This document shows, piece after piece, positions 40,674 to 49,222 of a DNA stretch of 64,000 nucleotides. Source of the stretch: Myxococcales bacterium (GTDB lineage: Bacteria > Myxococcota_A > Polyangia > Polyangiales > Polyangiaceae); NCBI GenBank assembly GCA_016706225.1, contig JADJKB010000002.1:248001-312000 (forward strand), in the 5' to 3' direction. Numbering within the stretch: the stretch's first letter is position 1; the number at the start of each line of letters is the position of its first letter. A program made the translations under genes and the position numbers. The notes under the pieces were generated by a model. That model made no database searches. It was given only the letters and a program-made list of their open reading frames with translations, and was not told where the DNA came from.

Positions 40674-40912
40674 GCGCCGCGCCCTTCGTATGTCAGGTCG
40701 CGCAGCCTATCGCTGTCGATCCAGTCGAGCCCCTCGACGAGGCCCCCGCCACCGAACGAACAGTCCTTCATTCGGTACCGGTCGGCCCTCGGCCGCTCGC
40801 GTCGGAGTATTTCGCTGAGGCCCTCGAGCAAGAGCGCGCGAAGCGAGGTCTTGCGCTCACGCGAGAGTTTCCGCGCGCCTGCCGCAGCGCTGCGGCCGTC
40901 ACCGGGGCTCAA
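40670..40912 (-). CDS. VapB-like antitoxin, apparently N-terminally truncated
   Basis: 80-residue frame beginning with TTG immediately after the stop of the upstream lipoprotein gene, in the same frame. The core RKLSRERKTSLRALLLEGL and the acidic C-terminus with LVEGLDWIDSDRLRDL match VapB-type antitoxins, whose proteins usually start with a short beta strand (MRTTLxID). That strand is missing here and is replaced by SPGDGRSAAAG. This suggests that DNA carrying the end of the lipoprotein gene joined onto an existing antitoxin gene. The DNA-binding function is probably lost; toxin binding may remain. Confidence 0.65.
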   Translation of the reverse strand: MSPGDGRSAAAGARKLSRERKTSLRALLLEGLSEILRRERPRADRYRMKDCSFGGGGLVEGLDWIDSDRLRDLTYEGRGA

Positions 40913-42202
40913 TCAGCAAGCCGGGCCGATCGGCGTCAACGTGTAGGTCTCGGTTCCGGCGCCCTTCTGGCCTGCTATCGAACCTCCCCCACTTCCAACC
41001 ATCTTGCCCGGCTTGCGCGGCCCGTCGGGGAACGTGATCGTGTATTTGCCGGTATACTGGGACGCAAAGACGCCACCGAAGCTGTACGTGCCCGACATTC
41101 CCCCCGAGAGCTTCATGGTGCCCACGCCGGTGGACAGCACGAACGGTCCCTGGATGTTGCAGACCTTCTGGTTGACCTTCCAGTCCTGGAGCCCGCCGAC
41201 GACCTGGTAGGCCTGCGGATCGCAGATGGCCTGCGCTCGCTCCAGCATGCCGTCGGTAGCGTACGGCTGGGCACCGCCCAGCACCGCCATGACCTTGTCC
41301 GCACCCAGCCAGTGCTTGATCAGGATGCCCGGGTCCTTCGCCGCCTTGCACGCCGCGATGGCCTCCTTCTCGCACGGACCGAACGGCAGCTGGATCAGTT
41401 GCACGAGCGGAACGGTCGTGTCTTTGTCTTTCATGCCCAGCAACGCACGCTGTCGCGCCAGTGCGAGCCCCGTCGCCGCGGCTTCCGTTGCTGCTGCGCA
41501 CGACGTGCCGGCCGCCGCGATGCGCGGGTTCACCACGTCCTTCTCGTACTGGTCCAATCCTTCGCTCAACGCCCGCGCGGCAGCTCCCGATCCGCTCTCG
41601 TCTCCGAGCAGCTGCCGTCTCTTTTCCGCCGCCAAGGCCTCCCCGACCTCGTTCTGGATCCGCGTCTCGGCGCGCGAGGTCTTCCAGTGCACGTACACCT
41701 CGCGGGCCTTGTCACCCAGGTCGGCGAACCCGAAGCCGCTGAAGTGCTGGACGACCACGGCGATGTCGCCGGTCTTCGGCATCGGCTCCGCCGCCCACAG
41801 CTCCGAGCCATCGTCGTTGAACGTGAACACGAGCTGGCGTGGCACCGGGATCGGCTTGCTCGGCGTCATGGTCAGCGTGGCCGGCGCGAGGAACTGGAGG
41901 CGGCTGGGCTTGAACACCACCCCTTGACGGGCGGAGCCCGCCCTGTCGAACGACGCGACGGGTGTGGCGGTGATCTCGACCGGTCGGATGAGCGCACCTG
42001 GAGGGACCTGCAAGACGTAGCTGGTCCCTGTCGCACTCTTGACCTGGATCGACCCGCCTTCAGGTCCGATCGTGGCCTTCGCCGCGTTCGCCTCCAGCTT
42101 GATGGAAAGTGGCGCAGTGAACGGCCCGCGCTTGCCGCAACCGGCGACGGTCACGCTGAGAACGACACTGATGGCCACCGCACGCGAGATCAGCTTCGAC
42201 AT
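40913..42202 (-). CDS. lipoprotein with ZU5-like N-terminal domain
   Basis: 429-aa lipoprotein from ATG 42202; an in-frame upstream start would add 21 residues before a clear signal peptide. The lipobox is TVAGC. Residues about 35-110 have the ZU5-like pattern: ATIGPEGGSIQVKS, SYVLQVPPGALIRPVEITAT. The middle is helical with several Cys (GTSCAAATEAA, PFGPCEKEAIAACKAA), and the end is a beta-rich domain with GTMKLSGGMSGTYSFGG. No enzyme motif is seen. It ends at Cys-stop, and the next base starts the truncated antitoxin frame. Confidence 0.7.
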   Translation of the reverse strand: MSKLISRAVAISVVLSVTVAGCGKRGPFTAPLSIKLEANAAKATIGPEGGSIQVKSATGTSYVLQVPPGALIRPVEITATPVASFDRAGSARQGVVFKPSRLQFLAPATLTMTPSKPIPVPRQLVFTFNDDGSELWAAEPMPKTGDIAVVVQHFSGFGFADLGDKAREVYVHWKTSRAETRIQNEVGEALAAEKRRQLLGDESGSGAAARALSEGLDQYEKDVVNPRIAAAGTSCAAATEAAATGLALARQRALLGMKDKDTTVPLVQLIQLPFGPCEKEAIAACKAAKDPGILIKHWLGADKVMAVLGGAQPYATDGMLERAQAICDPQAYQVVGGLQDWKVNQKVCNIQGPFVLSTGVGTMKLSGGMSGTYSFGGVFASQYTGKYTITFPDGPRKPGKMVGSGGGSIAGQKGAGTETYTLTPIGPAC

Positions 42203-42307
42203 TGACCACACTACGGCCGCTCGTCGGCCCCGCGTCAATTCCAGCGCGGAACGCCGGCGCCGCACACGGAATCGGCCGTGATCTGAGTCACCCAGCCCGG
42301 GGCAGCG

Positions 42308-42640
42308 TCAGATCCTCTCGATCCAGATGGGCGCGGACCAGGCGGCGCGGTTCGCGTCGAGCTCGAGCACCTCGACGTAGAAGAAGTGCTCGCCGGGCTG
42401 AGCCAGCTCCAAGCTCAGCGCGTGCCAGCCGACCGAGACGCCGGTGAGCTCGGTGACGACCTCGACTTTGCCGCCCTGGGTGCCATGGAACAGGCGCACG
42501 TTGTACGGGCCGCTGTGGTCGGGATCCGCCAGCGAGATGCTCGCCGTCACGCTCGGGCTCGTCGCCTGGGTGCGCCCACCCATGGGCACGCGGTCGGCCG
42601 CAAAGAAGCGCGCCGGAAAAGGAGCTGATGAGCTGTGCTC
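42308..42640 (-). pseudogene. C-terminal remnant of a PHP-type (CehA/McbA-like) metallohydrolase
   Basis: A minus-strand open frame with strongly biased codons ends with HFFYVEVLELDANRAAWSAP then IWIERI. Upstream it reads FFAADRVPMGGRTQATSPSV and SISLADPDHSGPYNVRLF. The MGG/MGS-x-T motif, the beta domain and the SAPIW ending are typical of the C-terminal domain of PHP-fold metallohydrolases. The catalytic PHP domain (about 300 residues) is absent; ATG 42589 would give only 93 residues. It is best read as another orphan 3' end, although a small independent protein cannot be excluded. Confidence 0.5.
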
Positions 42641-42763
42641 AGTACGGAACCGGCTCCAACGGGCCGGAGGCAGATCGAGGCGTGCGATGCTGCAAGGACT
42701 TGCCGTGAGCCGCTGGCGCGGCAGAGCCCATGCGGGAGCGGCCCCTGATGTTCGAGTGAGCCC

Positions 42764-42817
42764 TCACCCGCTCACATACGCCGACCGAACGATCTTCGCG
42801 ATCGTCGCCAGCTGCAT
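42764..42817 (-). pseudogene. orphan copy of the acyl-CoA dehydrogenase 3' end
   Basis: Minus-strand frame MQLATIAKIVRSAYVSG then stop, matching the last codons of the intact gene at 46003 (MQLATIAKIVRSAYAGG). Sequence similarity continues a few bases past the stop (GAG..GCCCTCACCCGC). Upstream of the ATG-like codon it is unrelated, and it is joined to the sequence with the long hairpin at 42851. Confidence 0.85.
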
Positions 42818-42850
42818 TGGGGTTGCCCCCACTCGCCTCGCTGCGCTCGG

Positions 42851-42948
42851 CGGTCTCCCCCTCATGCGGCAGCGCGCGCCGGTTGAAGTCCATCCAAGAC
42901 CCACGGCGCCTCGCCGATGGCGCGCGCCGCGCGCATGGGGGAGACGCC
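42851..42948. repeat. long imperfect inverted repeat after the dehydrogenase tail copy
   Basis: Arms of about 30 bases: the left arm has GGTCTCCCCCTCATGCG and GCGCGCGCC, and the right arm has GGCGCGCGCC and GCGCATGGGGGAGACG, separated by about 38 bases. Together with its left flank (TGCCCCCACTCGCC) and right flank (TCGCTCCGAG) it resembles the sequence next to the purC tail copy at 10910-10995. Confidence 0.65.
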
Positions 42949-43293
42949 TCGCTCCGAGTTCGTGGCGCTCTTGCGACGGGATGGCCGACGCTCTCTGTGA
43001 CCTGTGTCCGCTCGCTTTCGAAGACGGCGTCGTGAGCTTCCGAGCTGATTGCACCTTCCGTAAGACCGAAACGCCGCAGCGCGAGGCTCGAGGCGGCTGT
43101 CACGACGCCTGCGCTGTCAGTGGGTAAAGCCCGGCCGCGCTGCGGGGAGGAGGTGCGATGTCTCGGAGGCCCACTCACTCGCTCGCTGGGCCGAGGTCGC
43201 GAACACGCGTGCGCAGATCACGCGCCTGCTGCCAGAGCACGGCCTCGGCCCGAGGGCACCGCCCAGAGAGTGGGTTTCGGCAGTTCATTCCCC
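42949..43293. other. stretch without a supported gene
   Basis: No frame with convincing start, codon bias or family similarity is seen here. It holds the downstream region of the kelch-repeat gene; a minus-strand frame ending at 43175 only overlaps that gene in another register. No terminator-like stem followed by T residues was recognised. Confidence 0.5.
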
Positions 43294-45881
43294 CTACGCG
43301 CCGTGGCGGTGGCCGGACGGGGCGATGCGCCAACGCCGCCCAAACAAGACACCCAGCCCAAGGAGCGCGAGCCACCCCGAGCCAGCTCCACCAGTCCCAC
43401 CCGCCGCGCGGCAACCACATCCACCCTCGTCCGACGGAGCCGCCGTTCGACCTCCGCCCGTGCCGCCCGTGACACCGCCACCGGTGCCGCCCGTGGCACC
43501 GCCGCTGCCCCCGGTGCCACCCGGAGTACCGCCTCCGGTACCGCCCGGAGTACCGCCGCTGCCACCAGTGCCTCCGACGCCCCCGGTGCCGCCACTGCTC
43601 GGTAGCTCGCAATTGCCTTGCTGGCACGTGCCGTCTTTGCAGGCACTACCATTGGGATTCCAGCCCGAGCAGCTCTTCGCCGTCTCGTTGCAGGCCTCGG
43701 TGCAGTCGCTGTTCGTGGGATCGAGCGGACAAGGATCGCCGGTGCTGCTGCCGCACACGCTTGCCGTGCACGTCTCGGTGCCATTGCAGAAGAGCCCATC
43801 GTCGCAACCGCTGCCGTCCGTCAGCGGCTCGCAGTTCCCGTCGGTGCTGCTCCCGGCGCTCACACTGCAAGCAGCGCAGTCGCCGGTCAGCCCGCCACCG
43901 CAGGCGGTCTTGCAGCAGACTCCATCGACGCAGTGGTCACTCGCGCACTTGGAGCCCTGGCTGCACTGCGTTCCGAGCGGGGCGCCGAGGTCGTACAGCT
44001 CCGCGTTCGGAAGAGAGCTCCCGGCAACCAGGACGCGACCGTCCCCCAGCACGCTCGCCGTGTGCCACGCGTTTGCCGCCACCAGGCTCGCGGTGGGCGT
44101 CCAACTGCCCGACGCAGGGTTGTACAGCTCCGCGCTCGACAGATACTTGCCGAGGTTCGGACCGGTGCCCCCGGCAACCAGGACCCGGCCGTCCCCAAGC
44201 ACACTCGCTGTGTGGACGCTTCGTGCCGTCGCCAGGCTTCCGGTGGTCGCCCAGCCACCCGTCGCCGGGTCGTACAGCTCCGTACTCGACACGCTGCTGC
44301 TCCCGGCGAAGCCGCCTGCGATCAGGACGCGACCGTCCCCCAGCACGCTCGCCGTGTGCAGATACCGCGCGCTCGCCATGCTGCCGGTGGTCGTCCAGCT
44401 ACCCGTCGCAGGGTTGTACAGCTCCGCGCTCGACACGGCGCCCAGGTCGGAACCCCCGGCGACTAGGACGCGGCCGTCGCCCAACACGGTCACCGTGTGC
44501 CAGTCGCGCGGGGTTGCCATGCTGCCGGTGGTCGCCCAGCCGCCGTTGTAGAGCTCCGCGCTCGCCAGTGTCTTCCCGCCCCCGCTCGAATTGGTTCCCC
44601 CAACGACCAGAACGCGGCCATCCGCGAGCACGCCCGCTCGGTGGTCCCAGCGAGCCGTCACGAGATTCGCGGCGCTCGTCCAGACGCCCGTTGCCGGGTC
44701 GTACAGCTCCGAGCTCGACAGCTGCTCGCCGAAGAACGCGCCCCACCCTCCGACCGCCAGGACGTGGCCGTTCGCGAGCACGCTCGCCGTGTGCTCTCGC
44801 CGCCCGATCGCCAGGCTCCCGGTAGTCGCCCAAGCGCCGGTCGCGGAGTCGTACAGCTCCGAGCTCGACACCCACTTGCTCCCGCTCATGCCCCCGGTCA
44901 CCAGTACGCGGCCGTCGCCCAGCACGCTCGCCGTGTGGTCGTAGCGCACCGTGGCCATGCTCCCGGTGGTCGTCCACGATGGATCGAGCAGCGCGGGATA
45001 GCTCACGGCATCGCTTTTCCAGGCGATGTGCACGCTGCACTTTCGGGCGCCGGGTGGCGTCACCGAGCGGCCCCAGGGCGCGGAGGGGTGGCGTCGAAGG
45101 CGCAGCCTTCGAGCGCGACGGATGCCTCGTGGCGCGTGCCAGCAGCATCGACCAGGTACGGTGGCGCCATGCGCAGGCGTGGTGCGCCGCCCGCGTCCAA
45201 GAGCTGCACGCAGCCGGCGACGAGGCGCAGGCCCGCCACCTGTTCGCTCAGTGCTACCTCGTAGCGGACCGACGGCTCCGCCGGTGCCTGCTCGAGCACC
45301 ACGAAGTCTTCTGTCCCCACCGCCGTCGCTCGGTGCACCAGATGCGTGCCGTCGGGGCCGCCGCCGCGATACACGACGAAGCCCCCAGCGACCTCCGCGG
45401 GCGCGTCGAGCGCGCCGACGAGGGACACCCGCATAGACATGCTCGTGCTCTCGTCCGCCACCGTGAACGCGCCGCTTGCCCTCTCCGGCAAGCTCACCTG
45501 CGCCGGGCGCACCACCCTCGCGAGCGCCGCCTCCCCGATCCGCGGACGCAGCCGCGCACCCTCGCTCCGAAAGGACTCGGCCTCCGCCTCCCCCAACACC
45601 GGCGCGGGCCGCAACTGGTGCCCGCCGGCAGGGGCAAGACCTCTGGGCGCCCCCGCCGGCACGCCCGCGCGATCCGCCACCCGGAAGCGTTGCTGGATCG
45701 ACGTCACCACGGCCCGGGCCGCTGCGGACTCCGCTGCCGTGACGTGAAGCTGCCCGGTGGCCCTGCCGGCGTCGTCGCCTCGCACATCATCTCTCTTATC
45801 GGATGCCGCGCACGCTCCCGCCACTCCCGCGACGAGCGCACCGACCCCGCAGATCCCAAAGACGCGCCACAGTGCTTCCAC
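43294..45881 (-). CDS. kelch-repeat surface protein with MYXO-CTERM anchor, frameshifted
   Basis: After repair the protein has about 862 residues. The start GTG 45881 has AAGGGGG upstream. An N-terminal domain of about 265 residues (YLVDAAGTRHEASVALEGC) leads to a stretch with PWGRSVTPPGARKC and then PALLDPSWTTTGSMATVRYD. Seven kelch-like repeats follow (HTASVLGDGRVLVAGG with SAELYNPATGSW), then a Cys-rich segment (CASDHCVDGVCCKTACGGGL) and a Gly/Thr linker. GGCGCRAAGGTG, a hydrophobic helix and RRWR complete a MYXO-CTERM tail. The first domain and the kelch part are in different frames; one extra C in the four-base run 45085-45088 joins them. A cell-surface binding role is likely. Confidence 0.8.
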
Positions 45882-46002
45882 CGCCGTGACCCCCTTCGTG
45901 AGGTTCTTGCGAACGATGTGAGCGTAACACGGCCCTGATGGCAGGTGACGGCGGTGATGTCGAGAGCAAGGTAACCCCTGCAATCCGCGGCTGAGAGCGC
46001 CC

Positions 46003-47166
46003 TCACCCGCCAGCGTACGCCGAGCGCACGATCTTCGCGATCGTCGCCAGCTGCATGTTGCTCGTGCCTTCGTAGATCTTGCCGATCTTGGAGTCGCGGA
46101 AGAGCTTCTCGACTGGGTACTCTTTGGTGAAACCCACGCCGCCCATCAGCTCGATGGCGAGGCTGGCGGTGCGCTCGGCGACCTGGGACGAGAACAGCTT
46201 GGCCATGGCAGCCTCCTTCACGAAGGGCTGGCCGGCGTCCTTCAGGCGCGCCGCGTTGTAGACCATGAGCTTGGCCGCCTCGATCTCCGTCGCCATCTGC
46301 GCGTACTGAAACTCCATGCCCTGGAACTCGGCGATTGATTTGCCGAACTGCTTGCGCTCCACGCTGTACTTCAGCGCGTGGTCGAAGGCGCCCTCGGCCA
46401 GTCCGAGCATCTGAGCGCCGATGCCGATGCGGCCCTCGTTCAGCGTCTCGATCGCGATCTTGTACCCGACGCCGACCTCACCCAGCACGTTCTCGGCTGC
46501 GACCTCGCAGTCCTCGAGGATGAGCTCCGTGGTGCTCGAGGCGCGGATGCCGAGTTTGTCTTCCTTCTTGCCGACGGAGAAACCGGCCTGGCCCTTCTCG
46601 ACCAGGAACGCCGTGATGCCCTTGTAGCCCTTGGCGAAGTCCGTGTTCGCGAACACGATGAAGAGCGAGCTCTCGGCGCCGTTCGTGATCCAGAGCTTGC
46701 GCCCGTTCAGCAGCCACTTGTCGCCGCGTTTCTCGGCGCGGGTCTTGAGCGCGAAGGCGTCGGAGCCGGAGCCGGCCTCGCTCAAGGCGTACGAGCCGAC
46801 CCACTCACTCGCCAGCTTGGGTAGGTAGCGCTTCTTCTGTTCGGCGTTGGCCCAGCGCAGGATGCAGTTGTTGACCAGCGTGTTCTGTACGTCGACGAAC
46901 ACCGAGATGCTCGGGTCGACCTCGGCCAGGGCCTCGACCGCGAGCACGGCGTTGAAGAACGAGCTCTCGGCGCCGCCGTATTCACTCGGCACCTCGACCG
47001 CCATCACCCCGAGCTCGAACAGGCCCGCGACGAGGGACTTGTCGACGGCGCCGGCTCGGTCCATCTCATGGACCTTGGGGGCCACCTGCTCGCGCGCAAA
47101 CGCGAGCACGGCGTCCTTGAACATGCGCTCTTCTTCGGTCAAGGCGGTGAGGGCGGATTGGGTCAT
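46003..47166 (-). CDS. acyl-CoA dehydrogenase
   Basis: 387-aa flavoenzyme of beta-oxidation or branched-chain amino-acid breakdown, of the short/branched-chain type. FAD and substrate motifs are YALSEAGSGSDAFALKT and WITNGAESSLFIVFAN; the catalytic base is Glu366 in KIYEGTSNMQ. Other hallmarks are RKQFGKSIAEFQGMEFQYAQ and ELMGGVGFTKEYPVEKLFRD. ATG 47166 is preferred because GGAG lies 6 nt upstream; ATG 47178 is possible. Parts of its 3' end occur as orphan copies at 36249, 38029 and 42764, all on the same strand and downstream of this gene. It is divergent from aroC. Confidence 0.95.
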   Translation of the reverse strand: MTQSALTALTEEERMFKDAVLAFAREQVAPKVHEMDRAGAVDKSLVAGLFELGVMAVEVPSEYGGAESSFFNAVLAVEALAEVDPSISVFVDVQNTLVNNCILRWANAEQKKRYLPKLASEWVGSYALSEAGSGSDAFALKTRAEKRGDKWLLNGRKLWITNGAESSLFIVFANTDFAKGYKGITAFLVEKGQAGFSVGKKEDKLGIRASSTTELILEDCEVAAENVLGEVGVGYKIAIETLNEGRIGIGAQMLGLAEGAFDHALKYSVERKQFGKSIAEFQGMEFQYAQMATEIEAAKLMVYNAARLKDAGQPFVKEAAMAKLFSSQVAERTASLAIELMGGVGFTKEYPVEKLFRDSKIGKIYEGTSNMQLATIAKIVRSAYAGG

Positions 47167-47218
47167 GGCGCGCTCCATCTAGCACAGGGTTTCGCTTTTT
47201 GACCTATGCTGCACGTCA

Positions 47219-48325
47219 GTGGCTGGCAATAGCTTTGGAGAGTGCTTCCGGGTCACCACCGCGGGTGAGTCGCACGGCCCCGCCAACGTGGTGATCATCG
47301 ACGGCTGTCCGCCGGGCATGGCGCTCTCGGTCGACGACCTCTGCGCAGATCTCGCGCGCCGTCGGCCCGGGCAGAGTCACGTGACGACGCAACGCGCGGA
47401 GGCCGACGAGCCCGAGATCTTGTCGGGCGTGTTCGACGGCAAGACCACGGGCACCGCGCTCGCGATCCTGATCCGGAACCAGGATCAAAAAAGCCAGGAT
47501 TACGCGGCGATTGCCGACAAGTATCGCCCGGGCCACGCCGACTACACCTACGACGCGAAGTACGGCCTGCGAGACTACCGAGGCGGGGGTCGGGCCAGCG
47601 CGCGCGAGACCGTTGCGCGGGTCGCGGCCGGTGCGGTGGCGAGGAAGCTGATCGCGGAGGCGTTCGGCGGGCAGGTGCTCGCGTACGTGGTCCGGATCGG
47701 AGACGAGGTCGCAACGATTGCAGAGCCGGCGAGTCTGGTCCGCAGCGACGTGGAACAACTACCGGACGGCTCGCCGAACATCGTGCGTTGCCCGGACCCG
47801 GCGGCCGCCGCACGCATGGTCACGCTGATCGAGAGCGTGCGTAAGCAGCAGGACTCCGTCGGTGGCATCGCCGAGATCGTCGCGACGGGCGTGCCGCCGG
47901 GCCTCGGTGAGCCGGTGTTCGACAAGCTCAAGGCCGAGCTCGCCAAGGCGCTGTTCTCGATCCCTGCCGTCGTCGGGGTCGAGTACGGGTCGGGATTTGC
48001 GGCGGCCTCGCTCCGTGGCAGCGAACACAACGACGCGTTCGTCGCGGAGGGTGGCCGCATCGCGACGCGGGGCAACCACCACGGCGGCATGCTGGGCGGA
48101 ATTTCGAGTGGCATGCCCATCGTGCTGCGCGCGGCCGTCAAACCCACGAGCAGCTTGCCGCGCGAGCAGGACACGGTGACCCGGGCGGGCGAACCCACGA
48201 CCATTCGCACTGGCGGCCGCCACGACCCGTGTTTGCTGCCGCGCTTCGTGCCCGTTGCCGAGGCGATGGTGGCCATCGTGCTGGCAGATCACTGGCTCCG
48301 GCAGCGCGCGAGCGGGCGCGCCTGA
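47219..48325 (+). CDS. aroC: chorismate synthase
   Basis: 368-aa enzyme for the last step of the shikimate pathway, turning EPSP into chorismate with reduced FMN. Signatures are VTTAGESHGPANVVIIDGCP, KYGLRDYRGGGRASARETVA, GVEYGSGFAAASLRGSEHND and the C-terminal GNHHGGMLGGISSGMPIVLR. Length is normal. GTG 47219 is the only start that keeps the SFGECFRVTTAGESHG beginning. The chorismate mutase at 21388 uses its product. The gene is divergent from the acyl-CoA dehydrogenase gene and is followed by a convergent GST gene. Confidence 0.97.
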   Translation: MAGNSFGECFRVTTAGESHGPANVVIIDGCPPGMALSVDDLCADLARRRPGQSHVTTQRAEADEPEILSGVFDGKTTGTALAILIRNQDQKSQDYAAIADKYRPGHADYTYDAKYGLRDYRGGGRASARETVARVAAGAVARKLIAEAFGGQVLAYVVRIGDEVATIAEPASLVRSDVEQLPDGSPNIVRCPDPAAAARMVTLIESVRKQQDSVGGIAEIVATGVPPGLGEPVFDKLKAELAKALFSIPAVVGVEYGSGFAAASLRGSEHNDAFVAEGGRIATRGNHHGGMLGGISSGMPIVLRAAVKPTSSLPREQDTVTRAGEPTTIRTGGRHDPCLLPRFVPVAEAMVAIVLADHWLRQRASGRA

Positions 48326-48381
48326 CGAACGAGCGCCCTCTTGCCAACCCACGACGTCCGAGCCCGCGCGTCCGCGCTGCG

Positions 48382-49143
48382 TCAACCAATGGGCAGCACG
48401 TGCGCGCGCTCTTCTCGATAGATGCGCAGCGCGAGCTGACCCGCGGCCGAGTCGCGAAAGTGTCGGACCTCGGAGCGCAGCGCGCCGGACGCTTGATCCT
48501 CGGTCGGCAGCGGCCAGCCGTACTCCGGCGGCAAGAGCACCGGAGCTGCCAGCGCAGCAAAGGTCAGATCTGCAGCCGTGAACTGATCGCCGGTCAAGAA
48601 CCGCCGTCCGTCCGCCATGCGTGCGTCCACTTCGCTGAACACGGCGCGAACACGCTCGCGCGAGCGGCGCGCACCCTCGGAGTCGACCTTCATTCCGCGC
48701 CGCATCATGCCGCGGATGGCCGGCAGCGCGCCGGAGAAGGCCAGCTGCTGGGCCCTGGTGATTCCGGGGGTGAACAGCGCCTTCATCAGCGCGTCGTCAT
48801 CCAGGATGTGAAAGTAGATCACGCGCCGAGTGTGCGGGCCGAGCTTGGTGTCGAAGTGATCTTCCAGCTCCAGAGCCTGACGTCGCTGCTCCCCGCTCCC
48901 GTACAGCGCCCCGCTCGTGTGGCGGTCACACAGCTCCAGGATGTCAGTTGAATCCCCGAGCGTGCCGCTGTCGGTCACCAGCACGGGCACACTCCGGCTG
49001 CCGCCACTCTTGCGTGCCGCCAGCATGTGCAAGAGCGGCGCCTGGGGCTCCTCTTCGAACGGCACACGCGAGCGACCCAGGGCCCAGCGGGCTTTTTCGC
49101 AGTAGTGACTGGGGCCGAGCGTGATCAGTCGATAGGCGGGCAT
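48382..49143 (-). CDS. glutathione S-transferase family protein
   Basis: 253-aa protein from ATG 49143. The thioredoxin-like N-domain starts MPAYRLITLGPSHYCEKARW, with the usual catalytic Ser/Cys position near HYCEKAR, and SVPVLVTDSGTLGDSTDILE contains the glutathione-binding Pro and Asp/Ser. The helical C-domain includes FLTGDQFTAADLTFAALAAP, the capping motif of GSTs. The substrate is not known; many GSTs of this kind act in stress defence. An upstream in-frame start at 49182 would add 13 residues without a motif. It is divergent from the sugar transporter operon. Confidence 0.85.
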   Translation of the reverse strand: MPAYRLITLGPSHYCEKARWALGRSRVPFEEEPQAPLLHMLAARKSGGSRSVPVLVTDSGTLGDSTDILELCDRHTSGALYGSGEQRRQALELEDHFDTKLGPHTRRVIYFHILDDDALMKALFTPGITRAQQLAFSGALPAIRGMMRRGMKVDSEGARRSRERVRAVFSEVDARMADGRRFLTGDQFTAADLTFAALAAPVLLPPEYGWPLPTEDQASGALRSEVRHFRDSAAGQLALRIYREERAHVLPIG

Positions 49144-49222
49144 CCTCACAGCGCCAGTAGCCCCGCACTTCGGCGCCGGCAAGCTCCTCGCGAGGGAGGA
49201 TTTCCACTATCGTCCGCGGTCC

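Noticed and set aside
42639..43178. 179-codon minus-strand frame between the PHP tail and the kelch gene
   Set aside because: It runs through the dehydrogenase tail copy in the wrong register and has Arg/Ser-rich composition, so it is not a gene.
42949..43293. Search for an integrase, transposase or tRNA-type attachment site that could explain the accessory region
   Set aside because: No recombinase motif, tRNA or insertion-sequence ends were recognised here or elsewhere in the window, so no classical mobile element is called.
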